Below, in pieces: positions 49,500 through 62,900 of a stretch of 64,000 nucleotides of DNA. Made by a program: the position numbers and the translations under genes. The DNA is from Owenia fusiformis. Its lineage: Eukaryota > Annelida > Polychaeta > Sabellida > Oweniidae. How positions within the stretch are numbered: position 1 is the first letter of the stretch; every line of letters begins with the position of its first letter. The stretch spans positions 38,194,867 through 38,258,866 of the forward strand of contig CAIIXF020000008.1 in the NCBI GenBank assembly GCA_903813345.2, read 5' to 3'. The notes beneath the pieces are model-generated. The model was not told where the DNA came from. It saw only the letters and a program-made list of their open reading frames with translations, and did not search any database.

Positions 49500-50390
49500 T
49501 AATTTTATTATAGTGTCATGAGTTAAAATACAATTACATATATAAAACAATAGTACACTGTTAAAATCACCCCAGGCCCCCTATGGGCCTATAAGACACT
49601 TTTGTAAAAACATATAAATCATGTTTTGTAAATAAAATGTTCCCGTCGTTTAAGCATCCGGTCACAGGCTTTTGCAGTGAAGAGACAAATTTTGTCATTA
49701 GACATTAAACACTGAAATTTTTCATCTAAATTCATGAAACCAGTTACAATAGTAGAAACGTTTGCATACAAGTCTAAACGGATGTCTTCATAACGAGAAC
49801 AGTTCAAAATTACATGTCTTTCATTTTCAATTGCATTATAACATAAAGGACACACCCTTTCATCAACTGGCAGCCTTTCATAACGACCAGTTTCTATTCT
49901 GATTGGTGCTACACCACCTTATAGAAGCAAATGACTTTCTTTGAGAAATAGAAAGCATTGATGTAACATATCTTTCTGTTTTATGTCATGTTTATAGGTT
50001 CTAAAAGTTCTGATTTTGTTTCCTTGACCTTGTTGCCGCTTTGTATCGTCCCAGAGTCTTGTTTGCCAGTTGTTCTGCACTTGACGTTCCAGAGGTGACA
50101 CAATCGCCGACACCGGGTCGTCATCCAAGCTGCCAAGGATTCCGTTCATGTAAAACGTTATAATCTTACGCATAGTGATATGAATAAAACTATTGAAGAA
50201 TGCATCCAAATTTGGATAAACGAGACCCGCTGCTTGGGTAAGAGTATAAAGGAAACGGCGAAATGTTTAAAGTCGCGACTACACCATGCCCCAGGGATGT
50301 AAAGTAGCACCTGTCGAATACAAATATGCTGTATGGTTTTCTGGACGGCACATAAATTCTTCTTTGGTGTCACTGGAAAGAGCTAAAACC
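49500..50390 (-). pseudogene. Decayed 3' end of a non-LTR retrotransposon reverse transcriptase
   Basis: On the minus strand, frames broken by frameshifts and stops encode NNWQTRLWDD, GNKIRTFRTYK, then IETGRYERLPVDERVCPLC and ENERHVILNCSRYEDIR. The sequence after the polymerase domain of many LINE proteins has just this pattern: W..L, KLRTY..FK, I..GRY, then a CPLC..ENE.H.L..C..Y zinc knuckle. The active polymerase domain is absent. An AT-rich, poly-T-like segment at about 49470-49520 may be the 3' tail. Confidence 0.7.
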
Positions 50391-50416
50391 GACATTGAAA
50401 AGTATTATACCTTTAT

Positions 50417-51246
50417 CACAGGCTGGTATCGAAATATTTGTCCGCTGTGACGGAGCATGCTATTTTTCATAATAACACTAAGAATACTTCACGATTTATT
50501 TTTTAACTCATATGTTTCGTTATACCATACAAAATTACTTACTCCATGCAATGGATATATCATTTGCGGGTAACTTTCACTTCTGTTTGAAGTCCAATTA
50601 CGCTGGGAAGAAAAGCTTTTGAAAATGGCGCCGGAGTATCATACTTCAAAATGTACCATTTCTTGTTTAACTTTCTAATGGCACGATATAGTGACACGAT
50701 AATATTTACACATGGTTTCAGCATAACTATGAAGGTATAAATGAGATGTTGATGTATTTGGTCTTTTAAATTATTTTATAAAAAATAATGTTAAATTTTT
50801 TTGTCCGCTGTGACGGAGCAGTTGCAAATGTGAACTGTGAAAATGCTCCGTCACAGCAGACAAAAAATATTAATATTACGTTTTATAAAAAAATTAAAAA
50901 GACCCAATGCATTAATATCTCATTAATACATTCAGATTTATGCTGAAAACATACGTTAATATTATCGTGTCACTATATCATGCCATTAAAAAATTAAAAA
51001 AGAAATGGTACATTTTAGAGTTTGATACTCTGGCGCCGTTTTCAATAGATTTACTCCTAGCGTTATTGGACTTCAAACAGAAGTGAAGGTTACACGCAAA
51101 TGATATATCCATTGCATGGATTAAGTAATTATCTTTGATTTAACGAAACATATGAGTTAAAAAATAAATCGTGAAGCATTCTTAGTGTTTTTATGAAAAA
51201 TAGCATGCTCCGTCACAGCGGACAAATCTTTCGATACCAGCCTGTG
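50417..51246. mobile_element. 830-bp near-palindrome (foldback element)
   Basis: Left arm 50417-50820 and right arm 50844-51246 are inverted copies with scattered differences and a 23-bp centre. TTTGTCCGCTGTGACGGAGC occurs at the outer and inner end of the left arm, and its complement (with a small change in the inner copy) at both ends of the right arm. Each arm therefore looks like an element with direct terminal repeats, duplicated head to head. No reading frame of note was found. Confidence 0.8.
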
Positions 51247-51679
51247 TTTATAGGGCTAACTGAATACTTTTCTGATTCACTTCTGGCATTGGATGCACTT
51301 TTGCCTGGATATACAAATGAACTCTACAACGCGTATAGATCTTTAAAAAATTACAAAAACATTGGGCAGAAGAAAAAGGCCAAACCAAGCAACGAAAGCG
51401 TCAGTCTGATAACAATGTTGTTAAGGGGACTCATCTCTAATCTAGCCGATTTGGGGGTACCCTGAACGCACTGTTTATGTTTCTTTTTTTCGGAAGGGTT
51501 TCATATATGCTTTCATTTAATGTAAAAAACATTGAATGTACGCCATCAAAATATTTCACTACATCGTTTGAAAGATGGGTGTGACGTCGTTACGGAAAAA
51601 ACGCCTCAGTTTTTCCAACTTACTATCCATCCTATCTTTGATAATAGCATCATATTTTCGATCACATTCAGGTCAGAGG

Positions 51680-51765
51680 TTACCCTTTGCATTCGTTTGA
51701 CTTCACTTCTTAAAAGAGAGCTTCGTCTTCTGTAGTTTAACTAGACTCTGCACGCAGGGTAGTCA
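51680..51765. repeat. Inverted, shortened partner of the repeat at 43153-43485
   Basis: It carries GCATTCGTTTGACTTCACTT, TCTTAAAAGAGAGCTTCGTC and TAACTAGACTCTGCACGCAG, all inverted matches of the copy in POMT2 intron 1. The ~250 bp between the two blocks there is missing here. Confidence 0.55.
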
Positions 51766-52003
51766 GAGGTGTTTCCATGCAGGATATTGGATTAAACACT
51801 AAGTTTTGAAATGCCTGTAACTTTTTCCCATTTGTGAATTAATCCATAAAGGCAAACCAATGTAACTTTGGATAACCTTTAAAATGAAATATAACACACA
51901 CTATTGAGACATTGGTATATGTCTGCCTAAGGGGTCCCATACTTTCAGGACACCCTGTATATAACTTGATAAACATGTGATTTTGAGACTTGGTGGATTC
52001 TGA

Positions 52004-52127
52004 TACTCAGCATCTCTCTCTGTTACAGTTGCATCGCAGCAGGACAGAGATAGAGAGGGCGTTGCTTACTCAGCATCTCTCTCTGTTGCATCGCAGAAGG
52101 ACAGAGATAGAGAGGGCGTTGCTTACG
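52004..52127. repeat. 64/59-bp tandem duplication
   Basis: ACTCAGCATCTCTCTCTGTT through GAGAGGGCGTTGCTTAC occurs twice in a row; the second copy lacks five bases. Each copy can fold, because CTCTCTCTGT faces ACAGAGATAGAGAG. A similar 37-bp duplication (CTGCTTGCARCGAGAAGAYG) lies at 52938-53011. Confidence 0.75.
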
Positions 52128-53069
52128 ACGATCAGACGATGGACTTGGTCAGTAAAATTGTTTATCAGATTTCATCATTCCCCCCAAAAACTGAGAACAA
52201 TCTGAGCAACCATCACCATCATCCCCTAAAACCAAATGAAAAATCGTTAACGGGTCCGGGTCTAATAGTTAGTCTGCTAGTGTGTAATTTGATTTGTAAC
52301 AGTAGCTGGCATGTTTTTCATTTCTTCTTCCCAGGTTTTATTAAAAGCTGATCGAGTCGATTGTAAAAAATCATCCTACACCATGCAATGTGTTATTTCG
52401 AGGTGATGTGTACTCCTTAATTACTGTCCTAACTGGACCCATTCAATCATAACTCAAGGCTTACACATATGCCAGGGGCATCACTGTTAGATATATTTCG
52501 ATTATAAACGTTGATATCACGATCAATGATGAATGTTAATTATAAAATCATTATTTTCAACTGCAGTCATATTTTTCATATTTCATGATGATGATCATTG
52601 TAATGCTCGTGACCACCGTTAACCATATTATTACAATCACCCTTGGTATACGCAGCTAACGAAAATTGACCGGTACGGGTCAAAAGCTGGACCGGTACGG
52701 GTTAACGGTTTTATTTGAATTTAAAACAACCATAACTTGCTCAATATTGACTTCCTCGTGTCTAATTTGAAATATATAATGCCCCCCGATGCTTTTATTT
52801 AGTACTTCTAACATATAAGATCTATTTTTCCCCATCAAGGTATGATGTAAATGACATGCTATTTACATCTTGTGACTTTCAATGACGCGCGTTTGATTTT
52901 ATAAAAAATGCCAAACTTTGTGACAAAGAATTTCATCCTGCTTGCAGCGAGAAGACGGACCGGTTCGGGGCAATCTGCTTGCAACGAGAAGATGGACCGG
53001 TTCGGGGCAATAGCTGATGAAATGATAGACCGCACGGCGGCCGTGGGAAATGTGACTGGGGTGTTATGC

Positions 53070-53210
53070 CTATTTGGCTACCGGATTTACCTGCTGTTTT
53101 AAGGGCAACTCATTTACATATGAATAGTACCTGCCACTATTCCATTCATCGGGTCATGAAATAGTAGGTTAATCCAGTACCCGACAGGCGTTAGTTGCAT
53201 TTGCGAATAC
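53070..53210. mobile_element. Second copy of the 170-bp MITE
   Basis: It shares GGGCAACTCATTTACATATG, AATAGTACCTGCCACTATT, GGTTAATCCAGTACCCGACA and GTTAGTTGCATTTGCGAATA with 14867-15038. The left end is truncated or diverged. Confidence 0.55.
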
Positions 53211-53973
53211 AAAATAAGAATGGAATTCAGAATTTAAAAATAGTTCTATTGTCCATTCTTTCTGTTTATTCTGTTACAAATAATTAATCGCATGAATCTA
53301 AATGGTTTATTAAAGCAGATATATTGGTTTTAGTAGTAGGATTGGTAGTAGATATTTTGTGTATTTTTTGTTTATGAAGGAAATAAATAATATGTTAAAA
53401 AAAACTAACAATACCTCAAATCTAATGCATGTAATTCGAAGTATTACAGAGGTCAACGTGTTTTGAGAGAACTTGTACGACTTGGGGACGACTGCTCTCT
53501 CAAACTTGTTTTTCCAGTGACCTATTTACAACAATTTTCCTTCAGCCTGTACCTTTATACCCAATCGTGCAAGTACATGAAGAACCATAAGGCTACACGT
53601 TCCCATACAAGTTCCCTAAAATACGTGTAATTAGTTTAACGTCCCTGTTGTAGATGGAAAGTGAGTTGAATTTTTGGTAACCCTAACTTACATAAATCGT
53701 ATTCATTATTAAATCTGATGATGTCATAGCCAATAATAATGCGACAGAATGCGTTTTTTTCTCTAAAATTTGACATAATACACGAATAAAAGCGACACAT
53801 GTTTACACTGACATAATCAAAATGTACCAAAAGTGAGACCAGCGTCCCTCATTTGGGAGCCCCAGTACAAACAACGCCTAAGCAAAAACTCGATACTTTC
53901 GATCTTCGCATTGGCTACGTTAATTGTTAATCAGATACACTGCTTTGGCCAGGAAATCTGGAAATAAGAAATA

Positions 53974-56900
53974 ATGTCATTTCCCGTCACACTTGAAGAC
54001 GTCAATGAGGCTCATGAACGGATTGCCAAACACATACATAGGACTCCTGTATTTACGTGTGAAACAATTGATAATATAGTCCAAAGGAACGTGTTTTTTA
54101 AAGCTGAAAACTTGCAGAAAACAGGATCTTTCAAACCGAGAGGAGCGTTGAATTCTGTAAGTAATTTAAACACAATATGTTAAGTTGTCGTATAGTATCA
54201 TTGGAAGTTTTGGGTGAAATTACAACCGTTGCCAAGCCTTGAGATATGAGGACTTAGTTTTAATGGACCAAGGATCTTAAAATCTCGCCCCTAGCAAGAT
54301 AGAAAGGGGTTGTGAGTAACAGAATGAAGATGATGTCAGATGAAAATGATGTCAGTTGAAGATGATATCAGATGGGTCATAAAATAACATGTACAAAAAG
54401 CTAAGCTCAACATTTAAAATAACTTCTTAAAATCTAAATCAAATATTTAAATGTATGACGGTGATAACCAAAAAACAAAATGTCTGGTCGAACTCAAAAA
54501 CATTTTATGAATTCGCAATAGCGTCTGGAGGGAAGGATACCACTACGTTTATTGAATACAAAAAGTCGGGAAACAAATGAGAGATCAGAATATGTTTGTG
54601 GAATAATGATAGGATTATAGAAGAAAAAAGTAGTGGGTCCAGATGTTTTACTATAATCTATAATGGCATTTACTTCATAATAACATGTATAAGCATAGGC
54701 TATTTAGAATATAGATTTTTTATTTCATTTTCTTTCATTGATTACCTACTTGTATAAATCCTTTATAAATATTTCATTTGCTCTGAAAATATCAATACCA
54801 ACTCTTTTTTATACTAAAAGGCCTTGGAATACAAATAATACAAGAAGCATTTGAGGACATCGATTGAACTTTTCAGCGTATACTGGTACATGTATGTTTT
54901 GCTTATTGGATTTTTTCATATCCAAATGAAATGAATAGTTGCCTAGTTCAAGGTCGCTTTGACCTAACATCACTGTTAAAAGGGTGAAAGAGAATACATT
55001 TATTATATTACCGCCAAGCTTACCATCATCAATATTATTCAGTCATATGTTTATGCATTTATACCTGTATATAGTAATCTTGATCTACACTAAACGAAAT
55101 GAATTACTTCTGATAAATCCCGGGAACAGTGAGTTCTGGTTAATGAAAATACTGAATGAAAACCTGCGCTCAGGGCCGATGTAAATTGTCAGTCCCCCCA
55201 AGTGGGTATCGGACCCCTACTTCTTCAAGGTTGTCTTAGTTGATAAGCATGGCCAGTAGAGTCCATGGCCTCATTTCAATGAAATGTAACCTGCTTTGAA
55301 AATCATGAAACTGCAGGCTTGATGAAATGATAACGAGACCGGAACACACTCTGTAAATATAATGTATTTTTAAATTTCATTTCATTTTATATAAAGTTCC
55401 GGAGTTCCTAAATACATGTGCAAATATATGCCATTGTTAGATTAATAACATTAGCGCCATAGTAAATAATTACTAATTTAACGATGCTATATTACTTTTT
55501 TACTATTTATGAGAAATCATTCAGACACACTTCAATAAGTCGATGACATCGAAATGTTGATTTAAACTGTTTCAACAATAATGTTGACTTCGACATTAAA
55601 AGGCCAAAGCGCATGGCTTTGACGCCTGTTCATTTTCATTCTAGCAAGGTGTATCTGTATTTCCCAAAGCCCCCGAACCGGGTCCCTCGAGAATGTCTGA
55701 ATTAATAGTAATAAATCTTACATTTCCAAGAAAAATCACCAATTAATTGACATTTATCAGTGTTTATAAACTTGACTGTTTTATGTCATTTATTCACCTC
55801 AACTCCCCTCCCCTCAGTTCATTTCAAAGCAAAAGTGAAATGTTTATGTATTTCACACATGTCAAAGCAACTAGCAAATGAACTTTGTCTTACATCTGGC
55901 ATGTTATTTGATCCGAATCAGCCACCTGATGCTTGGCACCTTGGTAATTCATAATTTGTGAATCTGCCGAATATCTACATTCAGATATATTTAGCTAACA
56001 GTTTTTGGATATACTGTGTATATATATCTCAGAACCTAATAACTAGATAAAAATACAAAGTTTTGTTTGATGGTATTATCACATAATTAGAAATGGCGAT
56101 ATAGGTAAAATAAATCAAAAACGGCGAAGATCACATTTACATTGCAAAGTGAAAATGCAGAATGGTTCGTTTGTGTATAGCTAATAGATTTGTACTTTTA
56201 GGATAATGCTTTTTAATTTCAGATTCTGAAGCTAAAAGAAGAAAATTCTAATGTGGCTGGTGTTGTAAGTAAACCCATAAACCTATTAAATAAACTGCCA
56301 AAGTGATCGAAAAGGGGACACTCATTATTATGCATTGGTTGTTGTAAAGTGCAGATTTCTCCCAAATGTCATGACCTTAATTGTGAAATCTATAAACACA
56401 AGTCCATGAAAACAATAGGGAGGTTAGGTTCTTACAAGAACTTGTACGTGAACGTTTAGAATTATGGACGTCATTGATTAGTTCTTCCATTTGTAGTTTT
56501 CACCTAGTTTTAATTTGCCCGATTGAGTAAAAGGTAGAGGAACAAGGTTGTAATTAGGTTCCTAGACAGCTAATTGAGAATGGGACAGTGCTACCTAGAA
56601 TACGTGCCATAATTCTATACGTTCACGTTCAATGTATAAGGAACAAGGTTGTAATTAGGTTCCTAGACAGCTAATTGAGAATGGGACAGTGCTACCTAGA
56701 ATACGTGCCATAATTCTATACGTTCACGTTCAATGTATAAGGAACAAGGTTGTATTTAGGTTCCTAGACAGCTAATTGAGAATGGGACAGTGCTACCTAG
56801 AATACGTGCCATAATTCTATACGTCCACGTTCAACGTTTAAGGAACAAGGTTGTAATTAGGTTCCTAGACAGCTAATTGAGAATGGGACAGTGCTACCTA

Positions 56901-59900
56901 GAATACGTGCCATAATTCTCTACGTTCACGTTCAATGTATAAGGAACAAGGTAGTAATTAGGTTTCTAGACAGCTAATTGAGAATGGGACAGTGCTACCT
57001 AAATGACGTACCATAATTCTATACGTTCACGTTCAACGTATAAGGAACAAGGTTGTAATTAGGTTCCTAGACAGGTAATTGAGAATGGGACAGTGCTACC
57101 TAGAATACGTGCCATAATTCTATACGTTCACGTTCAACGTATAAGGAACAAGGTTGTAACTAGGTTTCTAGACAGCTAATTGAGAATGGGACAGTGCTAC
57201 CTAAAAGACGTACCATAATTCTATGCGTTCACGTTAAATGTATAAGGAACAAGGCTGTAATTAGGTTCCTAGACAACTAATTGAGAATGGGACAGTGCTA
57301 CCTTAAAGACATACCATAATTCTATATGTTCACGCTCAATGTATTAGGTACAAGGTTGTAATTACGTTCCTAGACAGCTAATCGAGAATGGGACAGTGCT
57401 ACCTAAAAGACGTACCATAATTCTATGCGTTCACGTTAAATGTATAAGGAACAAGGTTGTAATTAGGTTCCTAGACAACTAATTGAGAATGGGACAGTGC
57501 TACCTAGAATACGTGCCATAATTCTATATGTTCACGTTCAATGTATAAGGAACAAGGTTGTAATTAGGTTCCTAGACAGCTAATTGAGAATGGGACAGTG
57601 CTACCTAGAATACGTGCCATAATTCTATACGTTCACGTTCAATGTATAAGGAACAAGGTTGTAATTAGGTTTCTAGACAACTAATCGAGAATGGGACAGT
57701 GCTACCTAAAAGACGTACCATAATTCTATACGTTCACGTTCAATGTATAAGGAACAAGGTTGTAATTAGGTTCCTAGACAACTAATCGAGAATGGGACAG
57801 TGCTACCTAAAAGACGTACCATAATTCTATACGTTCACATTCAATGTATAAGGAACAAGGTTGTAATTAGGTTCATAGACAGCTAATTGAGAATGGGACA
57901 GTGCTACCTAAAAGACGTACCATAATTCTATACGTTCACATTCAATGTATAACGAACAAGGTTGTAATTAGGTTCCTAGACAGGTAATTGAGAATGGGAC
58001 AGTGCTACCTGGAATACGTGCCATAATTCTATACGTTCACGTTCAATGTATAAGGAACAAGGTTGTAATTAGGTTCCTAGACAACTAATTGAGAATGGGA
58101 CAGTGCTACCTAAAAGACGTACCATAATTCTATACGTTCACATTCAATGTATAAGGAACAAGGTTGTAATTAGGTTCCTAGACAGCTAATCGAGAATGGC
58201 ACAGTGCTACCTAGAATACGTGCCATAATTCTATACGTTCACGTTCAATGTATAAGGAACAAGGTTGTAATTAGGTTCCTAGACAACTAATTGAGAATGG
58301 GACAGTGCTACCTAGAATACGTGCCATAATTCTATACGTTCACGTTCAATGTATAAGGAACAAGGTTATAATTAGGTTCCTAGACAACTAATTGAGAATG
58401 GGACAGTGCTACCTAGAATACGTGCCATAATTCTATACGTTCACGTTCAATGTATAAGGAACAAGGTTGTAATTAGGTTCCTAGACAACTAATCCAGAAT
58501 GGCACAGTGCTACCTAGAAAACGTGCCATAATTCTATGCGTTCACGTTAAATGTATAAGGAACAAGGTTGTAATTAGGTTCCTAGACAGCTAATCGAGAA
58601 TGGCACATTGCTACCTAGAATACGTGCCATAATTCTATGCGTTCACGTTAAATGTATAAGGAACAAGGTTGTAATTAGGTTCCTAGACAACTACTCGAGA
58701 ATGGGACAGTGCTACCTAAAAGACGTACCATAATTCTATACGTTCACGTTCAATGTATAAGGAACAAGGTTGTAATTAGGTTCCTAGACAGCTAATTGAG
58801 AATGGGACAGTGCTACCTAGAATACGTGCCATCATTCTATACGTTCATGTTTAATGTATAAGGAACAAGGTTGTAATTAGGTTCATAGACAGCTAATTGA
58901 GAATGGGACAGTGCTACCTAAAAGACGTACCATAATTCTATACGTTCACTTTCAACGTATAAGGAACAAGGTTGTAATTAGGTTCCTAGACAGCTAATTG
59001 AGAATGGGACAGTGCTACCTAAAAGACGTACCATAATTCTATACGTTCACGTTCAATGTATAAGGAACAAGGTTGTAATTAGGTTCCTAGACAACTACTC
59101 GAGAATGGGACAGTGCTACCTAAAAGACGTACCATAATTCTATACGTTCACGTTCAATGTATAAGGAACAAGGTTGTAATTAGGTTCATAGACAGCTAAT
59201 TGAGAATGGGACAGTGCTACCTAAAAGACGTACCATAATTCTATACGTTCACGTTCAACGTATAAGGAGCAAGGTTGTAATTAGGTTACTAGACAGGTAA
59301 TTGAGAATGGGACATTAATCCCTAAAGGACGTACCATAATTCTACACGTTCACGTTCAAGTTTCCTCAAAAACATATATTATGCCTCTCTTGGCTCTCTT
59401 CGGCCAACAAAATGTTAAGTCTAGGTGAATTTTACCCACGTTGAGCTGTGGATAAACCCGTGCCAATATATCACAGTTCAATGACTTTGTCAAAATTATC
59501 TTGTCAGGTAGCCTTTATTATCGTTGGGCAAACCTTGCAAGTTCTCAATTTATTCCCCTAGGTGACACACAGCAGCGGAAACCATGGGATGGCCGTAGCC
59601 TGGGCAGCCAGAAAGGCGGGAATTCCATGTACTGTTGTGGTAGCTCGGGGAACCCCAGAGGTCAAAATTCAAGCTATCAAAGGTTACGGGGCAGATCTGG
59701 TCATTTGTGAGCCTAGTCCTACGTCAAGGTACAGATATAATGTTGGGGCACTGCATTTTTCTGATTTGTTTGAGCATCTCCTTCATCAGAAAGGTTGTCG
59801 TATAAAGGGCAAATGCAATCAACATTCCATGTGTTTAAAAAGTTTCCTTAACATCGTTTTATAATATACTTATATCAAAAAGGTGCATGAAAATTAGGTA

Positions 59901-62900
59901 AATGAGGCAATAAGGTAGTAAGGTAGATTTAAATATACAGGGTGGGCAAAAAACAACGCCAAAGTTTAAAGATGAATGATTCATTTGATATATGTTAAAC
60001 CATACCACGTATTGTATATCATTCTAAAGATAAATCATTTCCTAACAAAATGACACTTCCAATTGGAAAACCTTAGTTTTCTCGTGGAGTGTAAGACTAA
60101 AATTGACACCAGGGGTGTCGTGAGCGACTACAAATCAAAAATGAAAACTTCCAAATGTCCCTCAATATTGCAGTCACAGCTGCACTCAATATGCTTGACT
60201 TAATTATCATAAATTTATTTAAGAGTTATACACAATTAATAATTAATTTAAAATATATAAGTATTATTGCTGAATTTTGCACTTTATTTGTATAAACGCC
60301 CTCTTTTGAAGGTTTCAAAGTCCAAATTTCCCTCCATTTTCCACAATTTGGATATCCGCAGTGAATAATTTTTTGGTCGCTCATGACAACCCTGGAGTAA
60401 ATTTTAGCCTCTAACTCCACAAAAACAAGGGTTTTCAATTAAATGGCGTCATATTGTTAGGAAATGATTTATCTTTAAAATGATGTACAATACATAGCAT
60501 GGTTTAACGTAATATCATATGATATTCATCCTAAACTTGGGTAATGTTGTTTTGACCCACCCTGTATATCTTTATATGAATTTGGTGTTTCTGATTCTCT
60601 TTTCTGCAATTTTTCTTTAAAATAAAACTCCTCTTATAGCTCTTTTCATATGTAATTTAACAAGAATTGTTTGTTATTCCAGGGTGGAGACATGTGACCT
60701 AATAGCAAAGGAGAAGGGGTATTTCATAGTTCATTCATATGATTCATACAACACTATAGCTGGCCAAGTGAGTTTTCATAGTTCATTTATATGATTCAAA
60801 CAACACAATAGCTGGCTAAGTGAGTTTTCATAGTTCATTGATATGATTCATACAACACAATAGCTGGGCAAGTGAGTTTTCATAGTTCATTCATATAATT
60901 CATACAATACAATAGCTGGCCAAGTGAGTTTTCATAGTTCATTCATATGATTCATACAATATAATAACTGGTTAAGTGAGTTTTCCTTTCCACTATTCGA
61001 GATTTTTGATGCACTATGATAATATAATGATTTTTGACACAACATGGTATTAATATTATGATATCCTTCGCTCCCGTGTCCTGGGGTAATCACTCTTCTC
61101 TAGTCACATCTCAAATAATTTCTTCATTGTAATTTGAACGGCGCACTTCGGGTAATCTTTTCTGTTTTGCTTTACAGGGCACAATGGCGGTTGAGTTCTT
61201 GGAGGAAGTACCTGAGTTAGATGCTATACTCGTGGCAATAAGTGGCGGAGGGATGACAGCTGGTGTAGCAGTTGCAGCTAAAGCAATCAAGCCAAACATA
61301 AAAAGTAGGTCGCTTACAGTTAAAGGCAAGACAAGTACACTCTGTTTTGGACAATATTTATTCAGGTCACCCTAATAAATCGACACTAAAGGTAAAAAGG
61401 TATAGACTAACACTTTCTAACTTATGTTTCCGAAAACGTTAGTTGGAATGTTGATTATTGTCAGGTTCGTGGAAATACGGGTTTCCGTGTAATAAGAAAT
61501 TGGATTAGGGAGTGGTTGTATGTTATTCAAATGGTCATAAAAGTCAACTATTCTCACGTCACTTAACTGCTTACTGACCCAACCTTAAGAACGAAAGATA
61601 TACTCGTAATTTTCCCCTCTTTCCAGTATTTGCAGTTGAAGCCTATGGTAAAGAATTGGAACCATGTCTCAAAGCCAATACAAGGTTATGGAGGAATCCT
61701 CCGCAATTTATAGACACAATTGCCGAGGGGATTCGTATCCAACAGGTCGGACACAAAACATTCCCCATCGTGTGTGAGCTAGTTGAGAAACAAGTTTTCA
61801 CTGTGGTAAGCTAAGCACGATTCGGATATCTACTGTATATTTCAAAAGAATTTTCTAGATTATTATTATATACCCCATATTCTAGATGCTCATTGGCTTA
61901 TTCATGGTCACATGATATGAAATAGATGAACTTATTCCCTGGAAAGTTCTAAATCCCTGCTATCAGGGAAGATGAAATGTACTAATCACAAGTTAGGTGA
62001 CCTGTCACCTGTCAACATTAAATGTTGAAATGAAAAGACTTCTCATTTTGTTTTCGTTTACAGAGTACATATGGGGTATATCGTAAAACAAATATAGTGA
62101 CTGCCACATTTTCGGGAAATAGTGTAAAATGTTTTCCCTCGGGAATAACCTGGAGGAAAAATAATTTGCACTATTTCCCTCAATGGCAGTCACTATTTGT
62201 ATATTAATTTCACCTCAGTCAGTCTTAAGAATCTGATTAGTTAAACGGCGAAGTCTCGAGATGTGATTGAACAAAACACAAACGCCTAGATAACGTGCAT
62301 TTTCTCGAAAAATCTCACTCTGTAGCCTAGTAGGGAATGGTACCCATTTAAGTATGTTAAGTATGTTAATCCTGAGGGTTTTAAGATAATATTCTTCATG
62401 ATATATGAATGTTTTGATATGCCATATTCTCATTGATTATTTCTAGACTGATGACGAGATGGTTGAAGCCATGAAATTCACCTGGCAGAGAATGAAGGTA
62501 AACTTTAGAGGCTAAATGACATGTATAAATGTAAAATCGAAGTTAAGGCAGACTGTCAGATAGTACAGACTTTGAATCTACACTAATAGTATACATGTTC
62601 TTGGGCCTTTGGTAATCTCTTTTTGAAATGAGTTAAACGATGGTCTATTGTCGGCTGGAGTCATCACTTCAATGAGGGTAAAAGAAGGAAAAAAGTAAGA
62701 AAAATCCTTTGAGAGTATATGTTGTCCTATTTTTTATTTTCTTAAGGTTGCCAAGATTAAAAAATGTTCAAATTTATAACATCAAAAGAAGTAGATAATT
62801 TTGTTCTCAGTTTTGATCATATTTTTGTTCCACGTTTGGATATCTTATAACAGTGTTTTAACTTGTATAAAATAATACATGTATATGATCAGAATTGGTC

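Noticed and set aside
54984-55954. Frames of about 65 codons within the racemase intron as extra exons
   Set aside because: The neighbouring exons join in phase without them, and their sequences match nothing in this enzyme family.
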